A model generated the notes under the pieces. It did not search any database. It had not been told where the DNA came from and saw only the letters and a list, made by a program, of their open reading frames with translations. Shown here in pieces: positions 50,191-59,356 of a stretch of 64,000 bases of DNA. This DNA comes from Sipunculus nudus. Lineage: Eukaryota; Annelida; Sipuncula; Golfingiida; Sipunculidae. The position numbers were made by a program, and so were the translations under genes. The first letter of the stretch is position 1. Every line of letters begins with the position of its first letter. The DNA is taken from the NCBI GenBank assembly GCA_026874595.1, contig CM049306.1, positions 16,079,019 to 16,143,018 of the forward strand. The letters are read 5' to 3'.

Positions 50191-50378
50191 AATTCTTATC
50201 TGTTAAAAACTTTTTTTGTGCTTTTTAAAATTACTTCTGAAATATCCCTCATTTTAAACTGAAAGTCTTTATATTCAAGTAAATTTGCTTATGTATTTGA
50301 CGAGATTAATCCAGCCATATTTCAGTTATTCAGCATGCATGTATGTGCTTTTATGAAGCGTCCTTATTTTCTTGACAG

Positions 50379-50546
50379 GTATTCCTAACTCAGAATGGCT
50401 GGAGACCCCAGTAATATCCCGGGATCATTGGACAACATTAAAAGGTCTTACCCCTGGATATTCATATAAAGTACGAATTGTTGCCAACACCAAAGATGGC
50501 AGAAAAGTTGGTTTTACAAGAAAAATAGTTGCAGGAGAATCTCCAG
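50379..50546 (+). CDS. Exon G: second half of the fourth FN3 domain
   Basis: The acceptor is ttttcttgacag and the donor gtaggt, phase 1 on both sides. It encodes 56 residues beginning GIPNSEWLETPVISRDHW, then LKGLTPGYSYKVRIVANTKDG and a closing TRKIVAGESP. LTPGYSYKVRI is a clear FN3 E-F strand pattern parallel to exon E. A LINE relic on the opposite strand ends about 190 bp upstream of the acceptor. Read-through past the donor gives a short open tail to a stop near 50582, most likely unspliced sequence. Confidence 0.85.
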
Positions 50547-51728
50547 GTAGGTCCAGGATTATTACATTTGAAGCAAAAAAATAAAGTGCTATAGATGTTC
50601 CTGTATTAAGCAGAAGGTAATTTCTAAGGCACACTTCTGCAACAGAACTATATTGTCTTGTGGTTTAGCATAATATGGCCATTCATTTCCTTTACATTTT
50701 TTTTTTATCTTCTTCCTTGAAAGGCTGTTTACCTGTTAACCAATGAAGAATTCCTTCAAAAAGGAAATATGATCCTTTTTTATGAAGATTTGTTTTTGTT
50801 GTGTCACTGTGATTTTACTGTTTATAATTATAAGTCTGTTAAGTCAAGATATAAAAGTGTGAAGGTGTCTTTCCATGCTCTGTTATGCTTCTTTTTTGAG
50901 GATCATTGTTTTGTCGTTGTCCAATTATCATTCATGAGATACTGTGGCAGATTTGGTGTGGGAGACCCCCCTTCCAGTGGAAACTCTTATTTAGGATTTT
51001 TTTGTGCTAGATAGCAAAATCCTAGATACAGAGAGATTTATAGTTCACTTTGATGAATACAAACAATAGATCTGTGGAAAGGTATCTTCACACCTCTCTC
51101 ACCAAGTTAATACAAAACAGCTTCAAACTGTTTTCATTAATTTCAAATGTTCACATAGCAATCTCAAGTAATGTGGATACACAAGGCCATATGGAGATAG
51201 TTTTAAATAAACTGATTCAATTACTATTGAAATGCTGAGCATTTCAGCACATTTCCAGAGGCACACAATTGTTTTAATTTAACCCATTACTGCTCAGAGG
51301 GCCACTATAACCATTTGAGTCTCAGGCTGATTCATGGAACTTTTTCAACTGACTAGATTTTCTTAAGTCAGTCATATTGCCATTTTATTCCTGTTAATTA
51401 CGTTTCCTATAACCAAAAACACGTCTGTAGTAACTATTAAAAAATGTAGTAAAGAAACTATGAAAACTGAGTAAGATACTACCTGTAATTTAAAGATTGT
51501 CACAATTTCATCCACATCTAGAATACAACTGAATTATAAAGGGTTTGACAATGCATGTTTTTTTTTTGAACGACTGATATATTATTTATTATGTACCAGA
51601 TTAAAATATGCCTGTGTTAATCTCTGAATCCTATTAAAAAATGTGAATATTTTAAATGATCTGAATGGTTTAAAGTTGATTTGAGTTTGGACAGAATATG
51701 TAAGGTGCATGAACTGTTTTTGTTTCAG
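50547..51728. other. Intron 7
   Basis: No recognised repeat or exon between exons G and H. Open frames at 50769-51238 have no splice or domain support. Confidence 0.4.
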
Positions 51729-51731
51729 CAG
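51726..51731 (+). promoter_or_regulatory. NAGNAG tandem splice acceptor of the last exon
   Basis: The acceptor reads tttcagcag followed by caag. Using the first AG gives Ala-Ala-Arg and the second Ala-Arg. The frame is kept in both cases, so this site can produce two proteins differing by one alanine just before the membrane-proximal spacer. Confidence 0.5.
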
Positions 51732-51829
51732 CAAGAATCCACAGCAACCAGGCCACAGCCACAAGGACTTGTAATATCTACCTCAGTGTTCTAGTATTAC
51801 TTCTTACAGGCAGGTGCTGGACATCTTGA
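51729..51829 (+). CDS. Exon H: terminal coding exon with hydrophobic tail (GPI-signal-like or end anchor)
   Basis: A pyrimidine tract ending tgtttcag precedes the exon, which runs to a TGA at 51827-51829. The 33 residues start AARIHSNQATATRT and continue with NIYLSVLVLLLTG, then RCWTS and stop. A polar Ser/Asn/Thr-rich spacer, a 12-13 residue hydrophobic segment and a very short end resemble a GPI-attachment signal, as in contactins. It could also be a single-pass anchor with a six-residue tail. There is no ankyrin-binding cytoplasmic domain as in vertebrate L1. Alternative 3' exons downstream were not found but cannot be excluded. The acceptor is a tandem CAGCAG, so the first Ala is optional. 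Confidence 0.75.
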
Positions 51830-52390
51830 CAAAAACACCAAATACAGAATCTATGTTCTGGATCCTTTCAAACCTATGCTGACTCTGTGATCTTTTACCG
51901 GTAGTGTGGGCTGCCTTCCTGCAGGCCTACGCATTCTTTGTGTTGTATACAAAGACTGATGGTAACATTCGCACATCCTGGATATAACAAAAATGGATAT
52001 TCTTACCATATGATGGCCATCAACTGTTGGACACTTGGTCAGGATTCAAATTTCTGAAGATACAAATTTTCATATTCAGTGATATGTTTCTCCACAAATA
52101 TGTTTCTCAGCCCTCTCACAAGACCTGTTCTGACCATAAATTTTTATATGATGTCCTATTTGTGCCGTCCACGTGACCTACAAGAACTGTTCATACTATT
52201 TGTGAGTATACAATGGATATTTATCAATTAGCCAACTACATTCAGCCCTAGCATTGATAAAGATGAAGTAATTATGTTTTCAGTTACACCAAATCTGAAC
52301 TTATGTGTATTATTATTAAGACCAACCTTTTTATGTTGCCATTGTTTTATATGTGCTGTTATCAGAATAAATCAATTTTTGATAACTTTT
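51830..52390 (+). other. Probable 3' UTR with polyadenylation signal
   Basis: Non-coding AT-rich sequence follows the TGA at 51827. The first canonical AATAAA downstream is at 52366-52371, about 540 bp after the stop. Further AATAAA or ATAAAA hexamers lie near 53330 and 53950. The true end of the transcript cannot be set from sequence alone. Confidence 0.35.
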
Positions 52391-53364
52391 GTGTCACAAT
52401 TTGTATTTTTGTGCCCACATTTGTTGACACACAATCTAATGACTAATCCAGGACTTCCATTAAGATACCAATCATCTATTCATGGCTGCTTAATCCAGTT
52501 CAGCCATGTGTACCTTTAAACCTTACTGTGGGACTAGTAGAAGTATTCATATTAGTGGGGTTGTTGTGGCAGACATATGTTACATGCTGATCATGAATCC
52601 TCAGCTTTAAGAGAAATGAGTGCTTGAGATAGAGGAGTGGTCATGTCACAGGGGTGGTAATCAGGCAGGTTTTTACTGTAGGTGACCTCTTAGATAAACC
52701 AATGATCATTTAATAAGCCTGTATCTGGTTTCATTAATTTGATGTTTGCTATGTTTAATTGCAGATTCAAATGTTTTAGGCTACCCCAACAAAATAATGC
52801 ATCAGTAACTAGGAAAATAATTAGATCCCAGAGAAGATTAATGAGCTTTTACCCATTTCATTTTAAGGTTTAATTATAAATAATAACATTTTCTGTTACC
52901 TTAGCTTCCCAGAATCTCATTCTGTTGTTTAGTATTTATACTGACATAGAGATTTTATTTCAACAGTTTTAAAATTAACCAATATAATAAGAAAATGATA
53001 GCTCTTTTGGATATAGAGGGTTATATTATGATTTGACTCTAATCAAGTGACAAGTACACTGTTTCATGCAGCAAGTATTAAATTTAATTGAAGGGCAGTG
53101 TATGTTATTAGATTTTTACCATACCATATGTCCAATATGATGTCCTATATTAATTCGTCATCCACAAATTCAGTAATCAATTTATAATGTCCATATGTGA
53201 TTAATCATTCAGTGCTCTGCTAATATTTTTTTAATATGAAGATTTGTTACTGTTTAATATTAAAATGAAATGCTGCATTCAGATGAATATGTTTAACAGT
53301 ATGTAACCCAGATTCACAATGCCCAAAACAAATAAAATCAGGAAGATGATGGTGAATTAATATA

Positions 53365-53399
<35 letters not shown>

Positions 53400-54360
53400 T
53401 GGCAGTTCCTGTCAATAACAATCTGTATGCATGGTGATTTTTAACCTGCTATTTTATTTATATTTCTATATGTTTTTAGCTATGACATCATGAGGTACAA
53501 ATAGTTTACCTATTTTTATGTTTTTTCATCATCATAAATCTTTTATATATAATATAAATAATATAAAATGATATAAATCAGAGAATATAAGAACATGGTA
53601 AATTAATGAACTAATTTCAAATTTATTTAATGTAGTTAATACATGTATACCCTTAGGTCAGGCAGAGTCAATTGTGGAGGTAGTGTTTTTCAAAATGTCA
53701 AAGGCTTTGAAGTACTCATAGAACACTCTGAAATCTCAATCCTGATGTTTGTACATAAGTCAACACTGTAACTTTACCAACACATTTTCATGCTGCAGGT
53801 TTTCTTTACCTTTGTTCTGCTGAAAAATATATCAGTTTAAAGAAAAACAGTCTGCTATTTAGGGTTTTGTTCACTGCCTTTGGACAAGTTAACTTTTTAA
53901 TTCCTTATGATGCATTTGTCCTCTTAAATTAAACATCTGTTGTTCCTCTTTATTTTAATAAAATAAAAACACATTTTTTCTGTAACTAATTTTCTTAATT
54001 ATACTTTAATATGCAGAATAAATTATGTTCATGGGAAGAAAATTACCCAGTTTTTAGGTATCTTTTTTATACCTTCTTATTGAAATTTATTATTTAAATT
54101 GAAAGCATACTTAACTGTTATGCACTATGTGAAATATAACAAATTCCTTTGATACCTTAGGTGTCTGTTTTCTTTGTCATTAAACTCCATCTTCCTGGAG
54201 TTGATGGCAACATATTTAGATCCTCATCTTTTTTTTTAATGTAACTTTGATATCTCTTTACACATATTTCCACCACCAGATAATTTGGTTCCAAAGGTCA
54301 AACATATACATGTATTTCAGTAGGGCTGGTACTACCAACCTGTGTTAGTAAAAAGTAGGG
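52391..54360. other. Downstream AT-rich sequence without recognised genes
   Basis: Apart from a TA-rich microsatellite near 53360-53396, I see no coding potential, RNA gene or repeat-family similarity here. It may be extended 3' UTR or intergenic DNA. Confidence 0.4.
53358..53398. repeat. (TA)n-rich microsatellite
   Basis: TATATTTA followed by about 12 uninterrupted TA units and TATTTA. Confidence 0.9.
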
Positions 54361-54364
54361 ATTA

Positions 54365-54636
54365 CAGAAGGTGTTTTGTTTAGATTAGATATACACTTCT
54401 CATACAGGACATAAAGCTGTAGATCCTCAAAAGTGGTAAATAGAGCAACAATCTGATTTATGAAGAATCACATTGAATAAAGTATCAGAAAAATTGTAGG
54501 TGAAGGAAATGCACAAGTAATACTTGATTTAAATCAGATATTATAGCAGGTGTATTTGGAATGTTTAGATAGAATATACACTTCTCATGGAGAACATAAA
54601 GTTTAGATCCTCTAAACTGTAAAACAGAAGAATCAG
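54365..54636. repeat. About 195-bp tandem duplication interrupted by H2 copy d
   Basis: TATACACTTCTCATACAGG, ACATAAAGCTGTAGATCCTC (near 54390) recur as TATACACTTCTCATGGAG, ACATAAAGTTTAGATCCTC (near 54585). The following AATAAAGTATCAGAAAAATT (near 54476) recurs only after the H2 element, at about 57022. Confidence 0.6.
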
Positions 54637-54705
54637 CTTAATAGTTAAATTTTTCACAAGAAGTTAGTATCCTAGGATAGGGTTCTTTCATTTGTATATG
54701 AATAT

Positions 54706-55214
54706 CAGTGTTGGGAGTCGGTTCCTTTTTCATAATCAATGATCAATGATCGATTATTAATCGGTTTAGACAAATACAAAGAAATATGCAACTATCTGTG
54801 AAACTGTACTTCGTTTAACCCAGCCGGCATGTCTGAGTAATTCTACCTTAAGAATATGAGTTCTTGCCTTTTTAATTTTCCTCTTAATACTAAGTTATGC
54901 TATTCCAAGTATCATTTTAATTAATTAAAATAATCAAGAATTCAACCATACTTTATTAAGTTCTCCGTTCTCGTATCTTCTGTGTCATGCTAATTTACAT
55001 ACAGAAGTTATTTGGGAACACAGACTCATTATATGAAGTGCGAAATAATGTAAAAAAAAAATGAATCATTCTTGCCTCTAACATAAGGCATTCTGGAAAA
55101 AAAAAACTAGCCATGATTATGATGTAATCGATAGTTGCCTTTGGTAATTGAGCGCTTGAAAGGGGCAGCAAACTGACTGACTTTCGATAAAACTTGATGA
55201 TCGGCCCATCATTA
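54706..55214. mobile_element. hAT-like MITE with 8-bp target duplication
   Basis: Starts CAGTGTTGGGAGTCGG and ends GGCCCATCATTA. Imperfect inverted ends (CAGTGTTGGG versus TAATGATGGG). ATGAATAT is present immediately before (54698-54705) and after (55215-55222), the 8-bp duplication typical of hAT transposons. No transposase. Confidence 0.75.
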
Positions 55215-56169
55215 ATGAATATATTGAGTTCGTTGATTTTTGGATAGTCATAGAAAGCTGAATTGATTCTTTGGGCCATTAGGCCATTAGTAAGCCTATT
55301 TCAAACTCTGAGGGCTGCTATACAAAATTGTTGTTTCAACTTCTGTAACATTGCACAAATATTATTCTTTGAAGGCCATTGTTCAAGTTTACTTAAAGAT
55401 TTTTGGATTTTTTTTTTACCTTTAACAATGAAAGGATTGCATCTTTTATTATTCTTAACATTTTGATCAACAATTCTTATAAATATATCAGCTTGAAAAA
55501 ACAGCATTGTAGCAAAAGTCATTCAGTATGTGTAAACAGATTTACCAACAGGCCAAGATTGTGTCTGTATCTATAAATAGCTTGGCAGACTGCTAACTAT
55601 TTCAGATTTGGCAACAAGCCAATGGTCAGCCTAGATCTATTCATAAATTTAGCAGACTGCCAACTGTTTCAGATTAGGCAACAGGTCAACAGTCAGTGCA
55701 GCAAGGTACAGGTCAAGAGTTCACACAGTGCAGCCAGGTACAGGTCAACAGTTTACTCAGTGCAATAGCTTCAGCAATTTGTTCTGGTTCACTCAGAGCA
55801 ACTGCCTGCCTGAGCAGGCAACTGCCTGCCTGAGCAGAGCTTGATCATCCCAGTGCACCTGACTCAAGAGAAGTTTGATGTATTAGCCTGATATTTTGAC
55901 TTTTCCATGCATCTTTGATGGCTTTCTTGTTCACAAGACTGGTGTTGCCACCTACAATGACTTTTGCACATTGTATGTCCCTCCATATTTCTCAGAAGGG
56001 ATTTGATATATCAGCCTGAAATTGTGCATATTTATACATATCAGGTAGCTTTGTGGTATACAAGATTGGTGGTGCTATCTACAGAAATATTTGCACTGTG
56101 TATTGCCCTGCTTATATTTTTAGGAGGGATTTGATATATCAGCTAGCCTGAAATTGGGCATATGTATAT

Positions 56170-56465
56170 GTCGCAGTGTAGATGGGAATCCAGTTGAGTT
56201 CAAACTCAACTGGTTGAGATAGGAATTCCCATCTCAACAATTGAGATGGGGATAGTCACTGTTATTCCCATCTCAACTAGGGAATATTCCAGTGTACACT
56301 AGTTCACATTGAGATATCCAGAAGTCAACCAGTTCAGTTTGGGATATCCTGAAATACACTAGTTTACTTGAGAATATCTGAATATTTTAGTTTAGATGTT
56401 ACCAAGTGAAACTGTATTTCACAATATCCTGAAATACACTAGTCTACTTAAGAATATCTTAACCA
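56170..56465. repeat. Hairpin-rich insert in H2 copy d
   Basis: Absent from the equivalent part of the copy at 7180. Contains CCAGTTGAGTTCAAACTCAA followed by CTGG (perfect 10-bp arms, 4-base loop), several inverted CCCATCTCAA/TTGAGATGGG pairs, and tandem ATCCTGAAATACACTAGT phrases. Confidence 0.5.
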
Positions 56466-57012
56466 TATTCTAAAGATATATTTTTCCCCTATTTCTTATA
56501 AGTGGACATATACATCCCTATTAGCATCATTGTATGCAAGACAGGTGGCGCCACCTATGATAATTTTTGCAGTGTTTGCTCCTGCCTATTCCTCAGCAGT
56601 GATTTGGCACATTAGCCTGAAATAATACATGTCAATACCTATCGGATAGTTGTTGTGTACAAGACTTGTGGCACCACATACAATTGTTTCATGCATCTGT
56701 GCACAAAGCTGAATAGTTGTTTGAAGTATCTGCTCGAAATTTTGCATATCCATACATTTTTTATGGCTTTCTCGTACACAAGACTGGTGGTGCCACCTAC
56801 AATCATATTAGTATTGTGTGCATCCATGCTAGTATTTTAGCAGTGATGTTTGTGTTATTGGTGCATGTACTCAGGTTCAAAATATTCAGTGCTTGCATTT
56901 TACATATATACATGTCACACATGTACTTGAAAAGTAATGGTCTAGCAAGGAAGTACATACCTTATGTATATCCCATTGCACAGGTTTGCATTAGGCCTGT
57001 AGGCCTTTTTAA

Positions 57013-57471
57013 GAAACAAATTTAATAAAGAATCAGAAAAATTGTGGGTGCAGCTAATGCAAGTAATACTTGCTATAAATCAAATATTTTATTGCATTTC
57101 CATTAACTGAACATTAACAAATTTTAACGTGGCCATTATTGTAGGTTTTACAAACTTTTGCCATGAATGTCATAGATTTGTGTATGTAATGTGACAATCT
57201 TGAGATAATCAGTATTTATAAAGAATTCATTTATAAAGATTAAAAATACAAAAAAGGTGAATTTATCAGAGGTTAAGCACATAAAGAGATATGTGACATT
57301 TAGGACAGGATTTGTTTTGCCAATCATAGTATGATTAACTGCCCATGGTAATTTTTTTAATGAAATAATTTTAAAATGTGCCATAAATTACCAAAAGGCA
57401 GTGATTTACATGTTTTGACTGAAAAAAAACTTAGGTATCAGCATTTTTTCAAAATATACTTTGCAATAATT
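57013..57471. other. Sequence between H2 and H1
   Basis: Begins with the displaced half of the tandem duplication (about 57022-57085). Otherwise nothing recognised. Confidence 0.4.
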
Positions 57472-58424
57472 GTATCTGCCAGAACAAAGTTTGGTGGATA
57501 CTATGTTTTTGACTGTGTTCCACCACCCCCCGCGTTCGTTCCTGGAAGAGAACTTTGAGACCACTGGACAGATTTTTCCAAAACTTTACACAATTATCAG
57601 GTCACATGTAAATTGGTGCCAAAATATTTTGCGTTAACCTCTGACCTTTCCTCTCTCCTGTGTATCCATCTGTGCATATGCTTTGATTCATTAACACACA
57701 TATCTTCAGACTCATTTGACCAATCAGGCTAAAAATTTTGCACAAATGTAGCTCTTGGATAGTTTTCCTGATTTTATGACAGGTGACGCCACCTTCATTT
57801 ACGTTCAGGCTGCTGGCACCCAGCTTTATATCTCAGGACTGGTTTGACTTATCCTCCTGAAATTTTGCATGTTTATAGATCAAACATAGCTCATTATCAT
57901 ACACAAAATTGGTGGTGCCACCTGTAACCATTTTTGCACAGGGTCTGTCTGTTTTTCTGCATTGGAATAAAATCACTCATATGTTGGCAGTGGTTTGACT
58001 TATCTGCCTAAAATTTTGCATGTATATACATCTTGGATAGCTTTCTCGATTTGTGGCAGAATGCGCCACCTACATTCATGTTCAGTCTACAGACATGTAG
58101 GCTTATATCTTAGGAATGGTTTGATGTATCCTCCTGAAATTTGCATGTGTATAGATCTCACATAGCTCTTTATCATACGCAAAATTTGTGGTGCCACCTG
58201 AAACCATATGTGATAAAATCACACATATCTTAGTAGTGGTTTGACTTATCTGCCTAAAATTTTGCATGTATATATAGCTTGGATAGCTTTCTCGATTTTG
58301 TGGCAGGTGGTGCCACCTACATTTATGTTTATACTGCAGACATTCATGCTAATATCTCAGCAGTGGTTTGACATATCCTCCTATAATTTTGCATGTGTAT
58401 AGATAACACATAGCTTTTTAAGCG
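57472..58424 (+). mobile_element. H1 element, 5' part
   Basis: Starts GTATCTGCCAGAACAAAG with arm TGGTGGATACTATG. Three to four core half-units with TTTGAC, AAATTTTGCATG and GGTGGTGCCACCT-like dyads follow. It breaks off at TAGCTTTTT, where an H2 5' end begins. Confidence 0.7.
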
Positions 58425-59280
58425 AACCTGTGAGCTTATGCGATGGTGTGGCGTCGTGCGGCGTCTGTACATTAACCATAGCTATTTAAAAAATGGCAGA
58501 AGCTAGCATCACCAAATTTTTTGCAAAAAAACAGTCATCTGAAAAACTATCGGATTTTGTTTATTTTTTTTTTTATCGCATTTTCTTAGATTTTATAGGG
58601 AAAAAGCTAAAAAAGCTTTAAAAATCTTCTTCTCCGAAACTCTCCAGCCAAATTATCCAATATTTCAAAGAAATAATCTCTGGAACAATTTCTCTCAAAA
58701 TTGTTCGAATGGTTCCATTTTGGAGATTTTTGACCGAGTTACAAGAGGTTGAACCTAGTCATCTGTCAAAAAAAAAACACATAAAAATTAAAATCTCAGA
58801 AATGGCTAGAGCTATAATCACCAAATTGTTTACCAATGTTTGTCACATATGTCATATCTGAAATTGAGGTATTGGTGGCGCCACCTACATTGATGTGTTT
58901 TTTACAAGCGAAAATGTAATTTTAAACTCTTCTAGCTTATACACTGATTTATGATGAAACTGTTAAGCTGATTGGTTTAAACTTTACATGAATTATTCTA
59001 TGGTAGGGTTCTGCCAGTTTTATAAGAATAGATTGGGTAAGTGCAGCTTTAAATAAGCATTGTAGCCAATTGAAAAAGGCTTTCTGTGTTGGAAAACAGA
59101 TTTGACATCATGCTGAGTTTCAGCAGCCAAGTCAAGAGGTAACTCAGTAAAAACAGGTGGAGTCCAGACATCACCATGGCAACTGGCCTGGCTCTGGCGG
59201 GTGTCTAGACAATGTGTCTAGACGTCTAGACACAATGTCTAGATGCAGAATTCCCAGAATATTGGAACTATATCTTTCAA
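58425..59280 (+). mobile_element. H2 element copy e (3'-truncated or diverged)
   Basis: Begins AGCGAACCTGTGAGCTTATG, CGATGGTGTGGCGTCGTGCG within a T-rich site of the H1 core, so it probably inserted there. The interior matches other H2 copies to about 59160. The canonical AGGCCTGTAGGCC end is missing; the end is approximate. Confidence 0.6.
59204..59243. repeat. 40-bp near-perfect palindrome without spacer
   Basis: The left arm TCTAGACAATGTGTCTAGAC is followed directly by GTCTAGACACAATGTCTAGA. The arms are inverted copies with one mismatch pair. Each arm itself contains two TCTAGA palindromes or near-palindromes. Confidence 0.85.
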
Positions 59281-59324
59281 CTGTTTTGAAAAAACTTGGT
59301 TTGCATTTTTAGTGAATCAGGTTT

Positions 59325-59356
59325 ATCATTAGGTCACATGTGAACTGCTGCGCCCT
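59325..59356 (+). mobile_element. H1 element, left piece of a copy split by H3
   Basis: AGGTCACATGTGAACTGC, TGCGCCCTCATT matches H1 at 37169-37196, and continues after the H3 insertion with GTTGACCTCTGACC. Confidence 0.6.

Larger units (their letters stand above)
14894..51829 (+). other. Gene span: 3' part of an Ig/FN3-type cell-adhesion molecule (L1/neuroglian- or contactin-like), eight exons
   Basis: Eight exons join in one open frame of 396 residues plus stop. All seven introns are GT-AG and phase 1, the usual pattern for extracellular modular proteins. The product has half an FN3 domain (residues 1-76), three full FN3 domains (about 77-175, 176-269, 270-363) and a C-terminal tail (364-396). 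The linker EGVPG between the first two domains, the VSWLPSDGG strand and a following EYREL are reminiscent of L1/neuroglian FN3 domains 3-5. The presence of at most four FN3 domains followed by a hydrophobic tail also fits contactins. The likely role is neuronal or epithelial cell adhesion at the outer membrane face. Family membership is recognised from memory of domain patterns, not from a search. No Ig exons, start codon or promoter are visible, so the 5' part lies outside. Intron lengths are 772, 16499, 3578, 6742, 4137, 2835 and 1182 bp. Confidence 0.75.
54637..57012 (+). mobile_element. H2 element copy d (5'-truncated)
   Basis: Interior phrases match 8130-9340 (AGTTAAATTTTTCACAAG, AAAGTCATTCAGTATGTGTA, CAGTGCAGCCAGGTACAGG). 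The 3' end is complete: CACAGGTTTGCATTAGGCC, TGTAGGCCTTTTT. It carries two younger insertions, an hAT-like MITE (54706-55214) and a hairpin-rich block (about 56170-56465). Confidence 0.6.
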
